Shown here piece after piece: positions 12,353 to 25,325 of a stretch of 64,000 nt of DNA (positions within the stretch are counted from its first letter, which is position 1; every line of letters begins with the position of its first letter). The notes under the pieces were generated by a model, which saw only the letters and a program-made list of their open reading frames with translations, ran no database searches and was not told the origin of the DNA. Source of the stretch: Phascolomyces articulosus (Eukaryota; Mucoromycota; Mucoromycetes; Mucorales; Lichtheimiaceae). The DNA lies in contig JAIXMP010000009.1 in NCBI GenBank assembly GCA_025677815.1, positions 310,001-374,000 of the forward strand. The letters run 5' to 3'. The position numbers and the translations under genes are program-made.

Positions 12353-12393
12353 TGACTCGACCAACCCGATTAAGTTGGGGGTTACTCGGGTCA
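12353..12393. repeat. Imperfect hairpin with ACCCGA/TCGGGT arms
   Basis: The arms 12353-12367 (TGACTCGACCAACCC) and 12379-12393 (GGGTTACTCGGGTCA) pair at 12 of 15 positions around an 11-nt loop. A related GAGTCGACCC motif lies just upstream at 12328-12337. Its composition differs from the AT-rich surroundings. It could be a fossil of a small inverted-repeat element. Confidence 0.5.
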
Positions 12394-12452
12394 ATGAGAA
12401 AATGATACCTTATGCTGGTCTTTTTATTATTATTATTTTAATGCGTATTTTT

Positions 12453-12548
12453 TCTTCTTCAACACTAAGCAATCTAGGATACCTGATGAAAGCGTTTGCA
12501 TCATTACCGCATCTTGAATCCTTGGAGATCTGTGATTATAAAAAATAA
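12453..12548 (+). pseudogene. Leucine-rich-repeat protein fragment
   Basis: A 31-codon open segment ending in TAA reads LSNLGYLMKAFASLPHLESL then EI. It fits the spacing of a leucine-rich repeat of the F-box/LRR type. There is no start codon, neighbouring repeat or F-box in frame nearby, so it looks like a leftover of a larger gene. It could also be chance. Confidence 0.35.
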
Positions 12549-14038
12549 CGCGAGTAAGGTTTTGATAAACCAATATAGTTCGATTACTGCAAGAGCATCA
12601 AAGAGCTTGTCCTTTTTTTTTCTATAATTTCTTCATTCATCAAACATTGGTCATTCTGAACACATGGAAGTGGTGGTCAGGACTTATCTTCCAGCATATC
12701 AGATTTTTAATTAATCAATAAAAAAACATGTACTTATTACTCAAAATATATTCGATCCAGAAATCAAATAACAACTATGTAAAGAGTGGTGACAACGAGT
12801 ATGATAAATATTATAATGACGACTTTTTTGGTTTGGGTAGTTTTCATTGAGAGAGTAAAAAGTTTCTATACAAAAGGATGTATTGCAAAGGATGCATATG
12901 TGGTCATGGATTACAAATAGGGCATCGTGGTGTAAATGAAGTCTTTAGTGATTGATCATTAATAGTAACTGGTACATCATTATTTAACACGTAAAATTTA
13001 TCATTAAAAAAGTTTATTCGCGTTGGTGTTACCCTTTCAAAATACGATTCACTCTTTCTCTCACCAATAATCATTTTCCAGTAATTTCTTCCTATAAAAT
13101 AATAAATTTCCATCAGATGGCATTAATTCCTTTGTACCTATAATATACAATTGCTACGTATCATCTTCAAGTGTACCAAAAATAAATTAGGGGTTGAAGG
13201 CCTGTGCTTCCATCGGAGCTAGATGTGAAACACATTTGACTGAGACTAAGAAATATATGAAATTTATGCAAGACCACCAAAGGAACCATTTTATACTTTA
13301 CCGTTCATCTTTTCTTTCAAACTATCATCCTCTTCAAATTTTTGTTCATATACCATATATTTTACATACGAAGGCTATTACCTGCGCGACAATTTAAATA
13401 AATTGAAAACAGTCACCTAAAAAAAGATATAAAAGACAACTGATTTTACCCATTTTCTTTTTTCTTTTTCTTTTTCTCTTTTTTTTCTTCGTCCCTGGCC
13501 CTGGGTCAAAAACAGACGGCGATTGTCCCTGGGGTAAAGAGGAGGACAGCCTTGTTCCCTCTATCCTCTTTCGCAAACAGTTGGCCTATGTAAGCTTTTC
13601 GTAAGCTCTTGGAAGTTTCTTCTTTTTTTTCAGCAGTTTTTTTTTCTTCATCTGCAAAATGAAGAAAATAATCAAATAAGAAAATGATAAAAAAAATACT
13701 ATTACTATTTTATAATAATGGTAGTAGTCTCTATTATTTTAAATAATAATAAAATGTTAATGCTTAAAACATAAACTTTTACATTTTATTTCAAACTGTT
13801 TATAAATGTACTTTTTTATTAATTAATTGTCGTAATGAAGAATAATAATAAAGTGGTGCACAGACCAAACACATTGTTATAGCAACGAATGGTTGTTTAT
13901 AATGCATAATATAAAAATAGTGTTCAACTTAAACGTGCGTGTGGTATTTATTTTATTAAAAGATCTCTCTCTCTCTCTCTCTATTTTTTTTTAATTGCGT
14001 AATGACATTTTGAATAACTATTGTAGAAAAATTGGTCT

Positions 14039-14104
14039 GATCCCCACAGTCAAGTTCCGTTGACTTGCTGGTTAGTATTGGGGTTGGGGATCGTATTCGA
14101 ATAC
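14039..14104. repeat. Nested perfect inverted repeats
   Basis: GATCCCCA (14039-14046) pairs perfectly with TGGGGATC (14085-14092). Inside it AGTCAA (14048-14053) pairs with TTGACT (14060-14065). A 12-bp perfect palindrome GTATTCGAATAC (14093-14104) follows directly. It could fold as a small structured RNA or be an element end. It does not fit a tRNA. Confidence 0.5.
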
Positions 14105-15034
14105 AAGATGCAGTAATAAGTTTTTGCTTTTTTTAGAAGTTTTTCTTTATGTTATAATGATAAAGATCAAAAAGAATAATAGCAACCAAAAATATTCTTT
14201 TTCATTGCAATAATGGAAGTTTATTTGTGGATTCATATGCATGCGAATTTATCGATTACTAGGTTGTAGTTGATGGGATGGATAAAAAAAACAATGTGTA
14301 ATAATACCAGAAATAAGTTGGCGGATAGGTGAAATTTAACAATAATCTAATTACCAGTTATAAATACTCAAAGCAAAAGATGGTATCACAATAGTTCCTT
14401 GGTTGGTTTTGTAATAAAAGGTAATCCATCAGAGTATGTATTATTATGAGAAGAGGTTATTATGGGGTGAATTATATAGGAAGATGGCCTGTTAAAAATA
14501 ATAAAATCTTGGTGCCACCTTAGAAATGGATGGTCTAGACGATCAATTTTCTGTCCATGTAGTAATATTTATATAAAAATAATGACGATGATAACATAAA
14601 CTATAGAAACGTACTATACTAATTGCAATATATGATATGTATTTTATAAGGAAAAAGTGTATGTGGCATGTCAACTTTATTATTACTATTATAAAAATAG
14701 GATATCAAAAATAGAGGTTCGAGCCGAAGAAGTGTAGTGAAAAAAACAATATTCCAAATTAGGCAAGTTCCACACTTTACAATGGTTAAAGATTCGTGAT
14801 CTTGTCCTGTTATTGTTGTTGTTGTGTAAACCGTTTATATACAATTTAGATTTTTTGTTAAAAAAAGAAACATTCAATCACCATTTATACTTCTTCTTTC
14901 TTCTTTATTCAATAACAACAATACCCACTTTTTTTTGTCTTTCTTCTTCTTTCCCCCTATTCTATATTATACTGCCAAAACGACAACGAAAAAGAATTTT
15001 GTACTGACTGCACCTCTACATAATCATTTTCATC

Positions 15035-16577
15035 ATGCGGCCGTATTATACCACAGTAATTCTCACATTTTTTCTCATTGTCACGATCATTGTTCCCCAA
15101 CATATCACAACAAATGTTGTTGCATCACCTATTGGTAGTATTGTTGTTGATAAACGAGGTGTACAAGATCTTCATAATACTTCTCCAACACCTACTACAA
15201 CTTCATCTTCATCACCTTGTCAACAAAACAACGATAATGAAAAGCGAGATCTTTTTATTCGTGACGACATTCATGATAATCATAATAATAGTGGCGGTGG
15301 CAACAATAATAATAATGGGGGCGGCGATGAATGTCCAACTGCTACAGCTACCGAAACTGCTACTGCGACATCTACTTCAGATGATTATTCAGATGCTCCA
15401 GGTTCAACTTTTTTTTTTATTCTTTGATGGTTAAAAAAAAGTAAGCGCTTTCAAACTAATCGAAAGTGATCTATAACTATACATCATTCTTTATATCAAT
15501 AGAGGATATTTATGGTGAAGATTGGGTAACACCACAAATGGGCGTCGCTGGTGCTATACTTATAATCCTTGGCATTTATCTGATGGTGTTTGGTTTCCGA
15601 TGTTTCCGTCCTACACTTGCTGTTGCAGGTTTTCTTACTTTCGGTAGAAACACATCACTTTTTTTTTTTTACTCGTTGCTCATATTATATAACTATTATT
15701 ACAACTAAATATTATATAAATTATTATATAGGTCTTATTACATGGGTGGGTATGACCAATAGTCAAAACGCTAATGGTTATACAAATGATGCTATCACCA
15801 TGATAGCTGTGCCTGCGGGTTTAGGTATACTCGGTGCAATCCTTTACTCATTCTTTTGGAATATTTCTATTTATCTTGTTGGTGGTAAGTTTTTCACATT
15901 CCTTCGTCTTCTCTATTAATACCATCTTGATTTCTTATTGTTGTTGTAATAAAACTAATTACACGTGTTATTATATACTAGGTATGGGGGGTCTTGCTTT
16001 TGGCTTGTTTATTCTTTGTTGGCGCGAAGATTTGGTCATTACCCAGGTAAAAAAAAAAAAAAAACTTTTATGCAAAAATTTGATGTTTACAAATTTGGTC
16101 ATGCTTTTATAATAGAACGTGGCACGAGCTTGTTTTCTTGTGGCCATCTCACTTTTCTTTGCAGGTGTTGTCTTTTTCGCTGAACGGTATCTTGTTCTCT
16201 TTGCTACCTCCTTTACGGGTGCCTTCATTTTCATTGTGGGTATTGATCTCCTCTCTCATTCTGGATATATCGCTGGTCTCAAATCCATCCTGGATCAAAA
16301 CCCGTTACATCGGGTAAAATATACAATCGATCGAAAAGTGTATGCTATGATGGCTGTCATTATCGTCTTGTTCCTGATTTCTATTGGTTGGCAATTCTTT
16401 TATAATCGAGGAAGAGACTTTGGTGTCAATGTCGAACCTGCCAAAAAGGGTGGCGATGGTGGTGAAGCAGCCGGTAGCGGTGGAGGCGATGCCGGTAGCG
16501 GTGGAGGCAGCAAAGGTGATGGCGGTGGAGGAGGTAGTGAAGGTGGCAATGGAGGAGGTGGTGGAGGAAGTGAATAA
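15035..16577 (+). CDS. DUF4203 / TMEM198-like multi-pass membrane protein with glycine-rich tail
   Basis: Function unknown; the vertebrate relative TMEM198 is a multi-pass membrane protein. Five exons join in frame (15035-15401, 15503-15643, 15732-15884, 15982-16046, 16116-16577) for 395 aa. The N-terminus has a hydrophobic signal-like segment (YTTVILTFFLIVTIIV), then a Ser/Thr/Asn/Gly-rich, probably extracytoplasmic region of about 80 residues. About seven hydrophobic helices follow. The block LMVFGFRCFRPTLAVAGFLTFG is split over the two sides of a splice and is typical of DUF4203. The C-terminus is a long GGGDAGSGGGSKGDGGGGG-type tail ending GGGSE, unlike TMEM198. The first intron donor is GTTCAA, weaker than the GTAAGT-type donors elsewhere, but it is the only one keeping frame with EDIYGEDWV. 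It converges on UTR4. Confidence 0.82.
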
Positions 16578-16791
16578 AAAAAATCTTAATCTATAATACC
16601 CATCATCACTTCTATCTCATCCAAAAAATCTTATTTCTACTACTGTTCTTTTCTGACAACAAGAAAAGACACATATGCACCTTATTTCATTCTTTATAAA
16701 CTCCTTTTATTTTCTTCCTTTTTTTGTAACAAAGCATTTATATTAAACATTTGATATCATGAAAACACTCCACCCTCCTCAAGTAATATTA

Positions 16792-18064
16792 TTATTGTGA
16801 TAATTGTTCAAATGATGTAATGATTTTGAATTCTTTGCTTTCAGGACCAAGAGGTGCATTACCTGGTCGTTCCGAGATAACAACTTGATATCCTGCTTGT
16901 TTGGCAGCTTGAATTTCTAAATCAACATACCCCCACCATCCCATTGTGTGAACATTACAGGTTTTTTTTTATGTTGATCCGTTGAAAAAAAAAAGTAGCA
17001 AGAGGAAAATATGAATTTTTTTTTACCTTTAATGTTGTCGCTTACAAACAAGATTTTTGAAGGGTTCTTGCCAATTTCTTGTGCAATTTTTTCGTAAGAA
17101 GCTGCTTCGATTTTGAGTCCAACAGCAGTATCAAAGTAGCCCGAGAAATACTATATTCATCCCATCACATAGAAAATACACTCTATTTTAAATTTGATAT
17201 AATCATCGTCATCGTCATCGTCATCACCATCAAAATTTTTCATACCTCGGTCAAGTCACCCTTATCGGAATAACCAACGATAAGTTTTTGAGCAGGTACA
17301 CTACCTGAAGAATAAATGTACATTGGTTTACCAGATGATTTCCATTGTTTCAAAAGAGGAATAACATCATCGTAGATTCTATTTTTTTAAAAGAAAATCT
17401 TTAGTACATTGTCTTACTTTTATTAATCACATATAACAATGCATATATTAAAGCTTACTCTCCACGAAGTTCACCGGCAGCATATCCATCCTTCCACATT
17501 AAACCTTGAAAAGCTTTAAGAGCACCAATTTTACGGTCTGCTGCCATTTGCCAAGCAATATTTTTCTTGATAGCTGCTTTGATTTCTTCAGGAGTTCTAT
17601 ATTGACAACTCATTTTAACTCGATCGTTCAAATTCCCCCTCTCATTTTTTTCATAATAAATAAAATGCATACCCTTCCTTGGGAATCACAACAGCTTCCT
17701 TCATGCCACTGTCAATATCTTTTTGTGCCTGTTTATATGTACAAAAGTCAATAATTCAGTCTCATTGGAAAGGAGGTATTTTTTCGTGCATCATATAGTA
17801 TGTACCTGTTCTCTCAAAAGCTCAACATAAGATTCAAGATCGGCAGATCCCCAGTTACGATCAAGAAACGCGTCTAATCCTTGACTGACATAAGGGAACT
17901 ATTTTTTTGTGGAATCAGGTCAATTGATATCGTCAATTTTTTCTTCTTTTTTATGTAAAAAAGGATAAAGGAATATAAAATATAAAAAGTACCAAAACAT
18001 CCTTGACAAAAGTAATAGGAGTAATAGTGCCTTCAATATCGAGAACAATGGTATCGTAATCCAT
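16792..18064 (-). CDS. UTR4: Enolase-phosphatase E1 (HAD family, methionine salvage)
   Basis: A bifunctional enzyme of the methionine salvage pathway. It enolises 2,3-diketo-5-methylthiopentyl-1-phosphate and removes the phosphate. The start at 18064 gives MDYDTIVLDIEGTITPITFV, carrying HAD motif I in its E1 form (DIEGT, not DXDGT). Later pieces are FPYVSQGLDAFLDRNWGS, IAWQMAADRKIGALKAFQGL, MYIYSSGSVPAQKL (motif II) and ILFVSDNIKE (motif IV). The end is ITSFEQLSQ and TAA at 16792. It is split by short introns at about 17987-17900, 17806-17730, 17670-17600, 17455-17380, 17240-17150 and 17030-16970. It lies 259 bp downstream of MET17 on the same strand, with a CACGTG between them. E1 normally binds Mg2+. 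The call is firm. Confidence 0.93.
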
Positions 18065-18278
18065 AGTTTTTTTTTCTTTCTGAACGTGTCCGTGTCAAAG
18101 TTAGGTTCCTTTTAAAATCGGCAGATGCTCCGACTGTTCAAACCCTCATTAGCCGATACTGCATGACTGCACCGTGCAAACAATAATGCATAGTCATAGC
18201 AATCAAATCATATGATTGGTAACGCCATTTAGTGTAGTAAATAGAATTAGAGCTGTTCACTTTTTTTTATGCCATAAA

Positions 18279-18284
18279 CACGTG
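18279..18284. promoter_or_regulatory. CACGTG E-box between MET17 and UTR4
   Basis: A perfect CACGTG lies 215 bp upstream of the UTR4 start codon, in the 259-bp gap after the MET17 stop. In budding yeast this core is bound by Cbf1, which recruits Met4 to sulfur genes. Its use here is inference; a 6-bp palindrome can occur by chance. Confidence 0.35.
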
Positions 18285-18323
18285 TATGAGTTTTATTGCT
18301 TATAAACTAAACTATTCTCAGAA

Positions 18324-20758
<2,435 letters not shown>

Positions 20759-20849
20759 TCATTATTATCTTCTTTTGACAGTATGGAGTCTTACTTTACA
20801 TTTATTACTTTGTTTAAACATTAGGAAATGCTAAGTACGCAAATCAATT

Positions 20850-21715
20850 TTTGAAAAAATCCAATTTGTATTATTCTATCTTCTATCAACAAGAGGATCT
20901 CATCAAGATAGGTAGTGGTAGTAGTGCTGAGAATGTTTTTTGACCATTAAATGCTCCACTATCCCAGATATACTACAGACAGATCGAGGAAATCATAGGA
21001 CTTCAATAAATCCATGTTCAACCATGGAATACACCCTGGCTGCAACCAATTAAAGATTGTACGTACGCAATTCGTATTCTTCTACAAGGACACCACACAA
21101 CGATCGGATTTGAAACCACCTTTTTTATTCAGCAATCTGTCCATCGTTCCTTTCATCTCATTTCCAACTTTCACTTTGTCAGATAACTGTAGCTGGTGAA
21201 TGTATGATTTTCGAGGAGACTTTACTTCCACAGCCAAGAGATCAATGTTTTGTTTGTTACTGACGTGTATGAACCGGTTATAATTCTCCATAAATAATGA
21301 TGGATCGTCTATAAGATAATGCGTTTCTCCTTCACAAATTTTAATTCCTTGATTTGAATTAAAAACAAAATCCCAAAGAAAATCCTTTCAGGTGTCGCTT
21401 TTGGAAAGGATGTTCCAATTTCAATGTCATCAAACAAGATGCAACAAGTATATCAATGAGGGATCCTAAAATAGTGGCAATAACCAAAAAGAGAACGTCT
21501 CCATTATCTTGGTCATCATCTCCTTCGTCTTTTTGGTCATTTTCGTCTTCATTCCCATCATCGCCTGCGTCATCTGCTTTAGCGCCAAAATTATAGTCAA
21601 TTTTCTTAACCTCTTTTTTTTTTTTGGGAACAACACGTTTGTTCTTATCGTAAAGAAATTGGAATGAACGGCCATTTTCGTTCACTTTCGGCTGGAATGT
21701 TGTACATAACTTGGG
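20850..21715 (-). pseudogene. Decayed gene of a dispersed protein family (locus A)
   Basis: Read on the minus strand, one frame gives NQGIKICEGETHYLIDDPSL and then LLAVEVKSPRKSYI followed by SDKVKVGNEMKGTMDRLLN. After SDR near 21100 the frame shifts and continues as CGVLVEEYELRTYNL, stop, ARVYSMVEHGFIEVL, stop, FPRSVCSISGIVEHLMVKN. An upstream segment (21685-21400) contains a basic run and a very acidic DDAGDDGNEDENDQKDEGDD run, then a hydrophobic stretch. At least one frameshift and two stops break the reading. I cannot name the family. From general knowledge I believe similar proteins (AVEVKSP...DKVKLGxEMK...VCGxLVEGY) recur in Mucorales genomes, but this was not checked. A related relic lies at 52825-53200. 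Confidence 0.55.
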
Positions 21716-23014
21716 CGGTTACCTTAAAAGTCAACCATTCGTTTCATCAACAGAAAGTTTCAACTACTGTATTCAAATTACGGTGCTAATGCATCTGAAG
21801 TGCTCTCACTTCCCCCTCTTACTTCTTTTCTCTTATGAATATTCTTTTGGCTTATCAAATGTGGAAGATTAGATATCATAGTTTACTCGATATTATTACA
21901 GACTGGTGGGAAAGCTATTGGAGAAAAAGTAGGAAACAGAAGTATGCTGGTAGTTTATTATATTTTGGAATTTCAGCCTTCTTGATAATAACTTAAAAAA
22001 AACGCACAAAAGAAACGTGATAAATAATTCAAATATTTTTATTTATACAAGCAGTCATTAGTAAAAAAGTAGAAAACAAAGCATGCTGAATTGAACGCAG
22101 ACCATTTTTTCTATACTTATCTTGTCTTACGCTATGCCAATAATAACTACTTGGTATTTTTTTTTTGTTTTTGCCGGCTGAGATCTATGAAATAATGTAC
22201 AGTTCAGCATACATTATAAATACGTAACATCCATTGCTATATAATCTATCAGCACCCATACAGCGAACTGTAGCACAAAAAAAAAAAAAAAAAACTATGC
22301 TGACATATTGTTGTCCACAATTATTACGAATAAGTTTCAGCGCAATTTTACAAATGATATAGGAAATAATATCACAGTTTCGTAGCATACAATATAATAA
22401 TTTTTTATAAAAATAATACATCTGCCTTTGACATTTAAAGTATATAGTTATAATAGCAACTATTACAATTCATTACAGTTATTATATTGGTGGCAATGTT
22501 GGTGCTTGTGATAATGGGCTTAAATAAGTGTCAGGTATTATGGTGTTAATATAGTACGCAAGAAAGAAAAAATATATTCGTAGCATCTTGATGGGTGGAA
22601 TACAATAATAAATAAGTGTTTTTCACCCATCGACAATCTCTCTCATATAACACTTACACAGCAATGAATAATAACTAATTACCTGGTTGTTGATTTAAAA
22701 GAAACGAGGAGGATGGAGTAAATATGAAGGTTAGGCATTAACTTTGTGAAGCAAAATACTTGGCATTAATGACAGTTTATATTCCAAAGCATGAATCATG
22801 GGCGTGACCACTACCATCATTGTCATTCTATACTTGTCAATGGTATTATACCAATTCAGGAACCATATGCCTGGAAGTGTGGGGAAATAATGTAAGCAAA
22901 TATAAAGCGGGGTTTTACTAATTCACCCATTTAGTCAGCATGTGAAAAGGCAAAACTCATCTGTAATTCACTCTTTTCTTTTTCTCCTTCTTTCACTTTC
23001 ACTAGTAATAAAAT
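21716..23014. other. Intergenic region
   Basis: About 1.3 kb between the decayed locus and PEX14. It has an A18 run near 22277-22295 and no supported gene. The last 100 bases are pyrimidine-rich (TTTCTTTTTCTCC type) before the PEX14 start. Confidence 0.5.
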
Positions 23015-24227
23015 ATGGCAGACGAAACGAATAACAATACCCAACAACAGCAACCATCGACTGATCAAAAACCACAACAAGATGCAAGCAAACCTTTAAA
23101 TGAACAGCTTATTAAATCAGCTGTCTCGTTTCTATCTTCACCAAACGTCCAATCAGCGGAAACTGTCAAAAAGGTAGCCTTTTTACAAAAGAAAGGATTA
23201 TCTGCAGAAGAAATCCAAGAAGCTTTCAAACGAGTAGATCAAACAGCTCCTTCTGTACCGGCAGCCACAACCGTAAGTCATTATTAAATCGATCAATTTT
23301 TTTTTCTTATCCACATATACAAAACTTATGATGAATTTCTTTTTTTTTATATATATAGGCTAGCCCCCCACCAGCAGTAGCACCACCTGCACCATTGATC
23401 CCTAAACGTACAGCATATCATCAACAACAACCAAGTATTATATACCAACCTTTACCACCAACGCCCCCCATGCCACTCCAACGCCTTATTGCCATTGCAC
23501 TCATTTTCGGTGTAGGAGCAGTCGGTGTCACATCAGGCATTATAGGCATTGTTAAGGTAAATTATAAAGAAAAAAGAAGGTTGGGGAAAGGAATTCAATC
23601 GTGTGTAAAAAAAAGCGATTAAACAAGGTGTGTATAAAAGTATAATAACCAATTGGGAAATTATAGCGTCTCCTTCTTCCGACGTTTAACGGCGTTACAA
23701 GTTACCAAATGGGTCGATACAAACAACAAAAATCGGTGCTGGATAAATTGGGCGGTCAACTCGCAGGCGAATCGACCGATGGCGAGGAAGACAAAGAAGT
23801 TCAGGAAGAGAACAATAATAATATTAACGCAAGTGATGAAAAGAAAGACAAAGAAGGAAAGGAGGAACCAAAGCAAGAAGAGCCGAATAAACAAGAGCAA
23901 GAAAAGATTCGAGTGGACTTAAGCAAAGAACTAGCCGAAAAGCAAGCTGCTTTAGCAGACCGATTAGCTCATATGGTTTCTCGAGCTAAAGCAAGACATA
24001 TTGAAAGTAAAGACAATGCTGATATTTATACCGACTTTGGTTCATTGGTTGTGGAGTTACGAAATACTATTAATAAGCCAGAATATATGCAAACTCCATC
24101 TCTTTACAATTCTATGACTGGCATGGGTTTGGGTGGCAGTAATGAATCATCCACAGCCGTTCATGGACTCAAGAGTGAAATTCGATCCCTAAAGGGTATT
24201 TTATTGAACCGAAGACGTATCAATTAA
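23015..24227 (+). CDS. PEX14: Peroxin 14, peroxisomal docking protein
   Basis: Membrane docking factor that binds the cargo receptors Pex5 and Pex7 at the peroxisome. Three exons join in frame (23015-23272, 23359-23556, 23667-24227) for 338 aa. The N-terminal Pex14 domain reads NEQLIKSAVSFLSSPNVQSA and KKVAFLQKKGLSAEEIQEAF, holding the hydrophobic residues that grip Pex5 WxxxF motifs. A Pro-rich linker (residues about 87-125) is followed by a transmembrane segment, LQRLIAIALIFGVGAVGVTS. The C-terminal half is acidic/Lys-rich and then coiled-coil forming (LAEKQAALADRLAHMVSRAK). The end is SEIRSLKGILLNRRRIN. A Gln/Asn-rich leader precedes the domain. It converges on the tRNA-binding-domain gene, with only about 95 bp between stops. 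The call rests on the N-terminal domain and layout. Confidence 0.93.
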
Positions 24228-24322
24228 TAAATTTGTAGAATATAAATAAAACATATGTGTATAATAAATAGTCATGGTATTATTGTCCTATTCTTTTTTT
24301 TTATTTATTTTTATGATGATAT

Positions 24323-25163
24323 TTATGATATTTGACCATCAGTAATAGTTTCACATTGAATGGGTTGATTACCATCACTGGAAGTGACAAGTTTATAACC
24401 TTTATAAGTTGCATTCTTGCCTTTATCTGTCACCAAAAATTGGGCAACACCTTCAAAGATTTTTTGTTTTGGTTTCAATACAGTGTCAGGCTCACCTACA
24501 GCTGGATGCGACTCGATCTCAACACGTTCACCAATTTGACAGGTGTTGGATGGTTGCAACAGCTCGACTTTGGAATCCTTGCCAGCTGCTAATAACATGC
24601 CCTGAGATAATACACCTCTGAACTTGGAAGGTTTCATATTGCTTACAACAATGACGCGTTTGCTCTACTTATTACATATATTAATATCTCAAGATACAAA
24701 AAGAAAGAAGGACATATAAGCGAGAGTCTGTATATTTACCAAAAGGGATTCTTTGGCCATGTAAGGTGCTAAACCACTTACAATGGTACGTGGTAATTCC
24801 TCGTTGACATTGACTATAAACAAATAAACAGAAAAAAGTTGGCGTCTGTTGCTTTAATTTCGTATATGTCGAAATGGAGTAGGCGGCCAAGACGTTTTTT
24901 TATTTTTATTTTTATAATATACCTTGTTCAATGAACAAGTGGTCTGCATCAGGGTGTTGTTCTACTTTAATGATTTGACCAACACGCAAGTTGACGCGAT
25001 GAATAGTGTCATTCTCAGCAATGGTATTTGAAGTGGTGTTTTCTTGTTCCGTGGCTGCTGTGCTATAGCGTTTTATAGAATATAATGTTACTGATACTCG
25101 AGAAGAAGGAATAGTCAAAATAGGTCGAGTTTTTATACAAGAATTAAGAGAGAGTCGTAGCAT
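24323..25163 (-). CDS. EMAPII/Arc1-type tRNA-binding-domain protein, possible mitochondrial presequence
   Basis: Carries the C-terminal tRNA-binding OB-fold found in Arc1p, AIMP1/EMAPII and some methionyl-tRNA synthetases. Three exons join in frame (25163-24923, 24813-24740, 24664-24323) for 218 aa. The domain starts RVNLRVGQIIKVEQHPDADH, then LPRTIVSGLAPYMAKESLL and RVIVVSNMKPSKFRGVLSQGML, with AAGKDSKVELLQPS after. These are the conserved blocks. The first 40 residues (MLRLSLNSCIKTRPILTIPS, then Arg/Ser/Thr-rich, no acids until residue 39) look like a mitochondrial presequence. That differs from cytosolic Arc1p, which has a GST-like N-terminus. No synthetase catalytic domain is present. It lies downstream of mL38 on the same strand, close to two mitoribosomal genes. 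Localisation is inference. Confidence 0.85.
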
Positions 25164-25325
25164 ATTATTGAATCAAAGAAAAAAAGGAGATGGGCAAAAA
25201 AAAAGATAAAATTTTGTGTGTGTAAATACAAAAAACAAATTGACAACTTTTATCTTTTTTTATGTTCAAATAAGCGAGAAAGAAGAAAGGAAAATATATA
25301 AAACTAAAAAAATCTAAGATGGAAA

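Larger units (their letters stand above)
11940..15034. other. Gene-poor region with small relics and inverted repeats
   Basis: About 3.1 kb between two divergent genes. It holds an LRR-like coding relic (12453-12548), an imperfect hairpin of TCGGGT/ACCCGA type (12353-12393), a palindrome cluster (14039-14104), and a short CT repeat near 13966-13981. The segment just before 15035 is pyrimidine-rich, as seen before other starts in this window. Remaining open frames are short and unconvincing. Confidence 0.55.

Noticed and set aside
13394..13576. Minus-strand 60-codon frame with Lys/Arg run
   Set aside because: Low complexity, no homologue pattern and no gene context.
14039..14104. tRNA gene at the palindrome cluster
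   Set aside because: There is no acceptor stem, D-arm or proper GTTCRANNC B-box in register.
14713..14723. GGTTCGAGCC, a tRNA B-box-like word
   Set aside because: There is no A-box or cloverleaf arms at the right distances on either strand.
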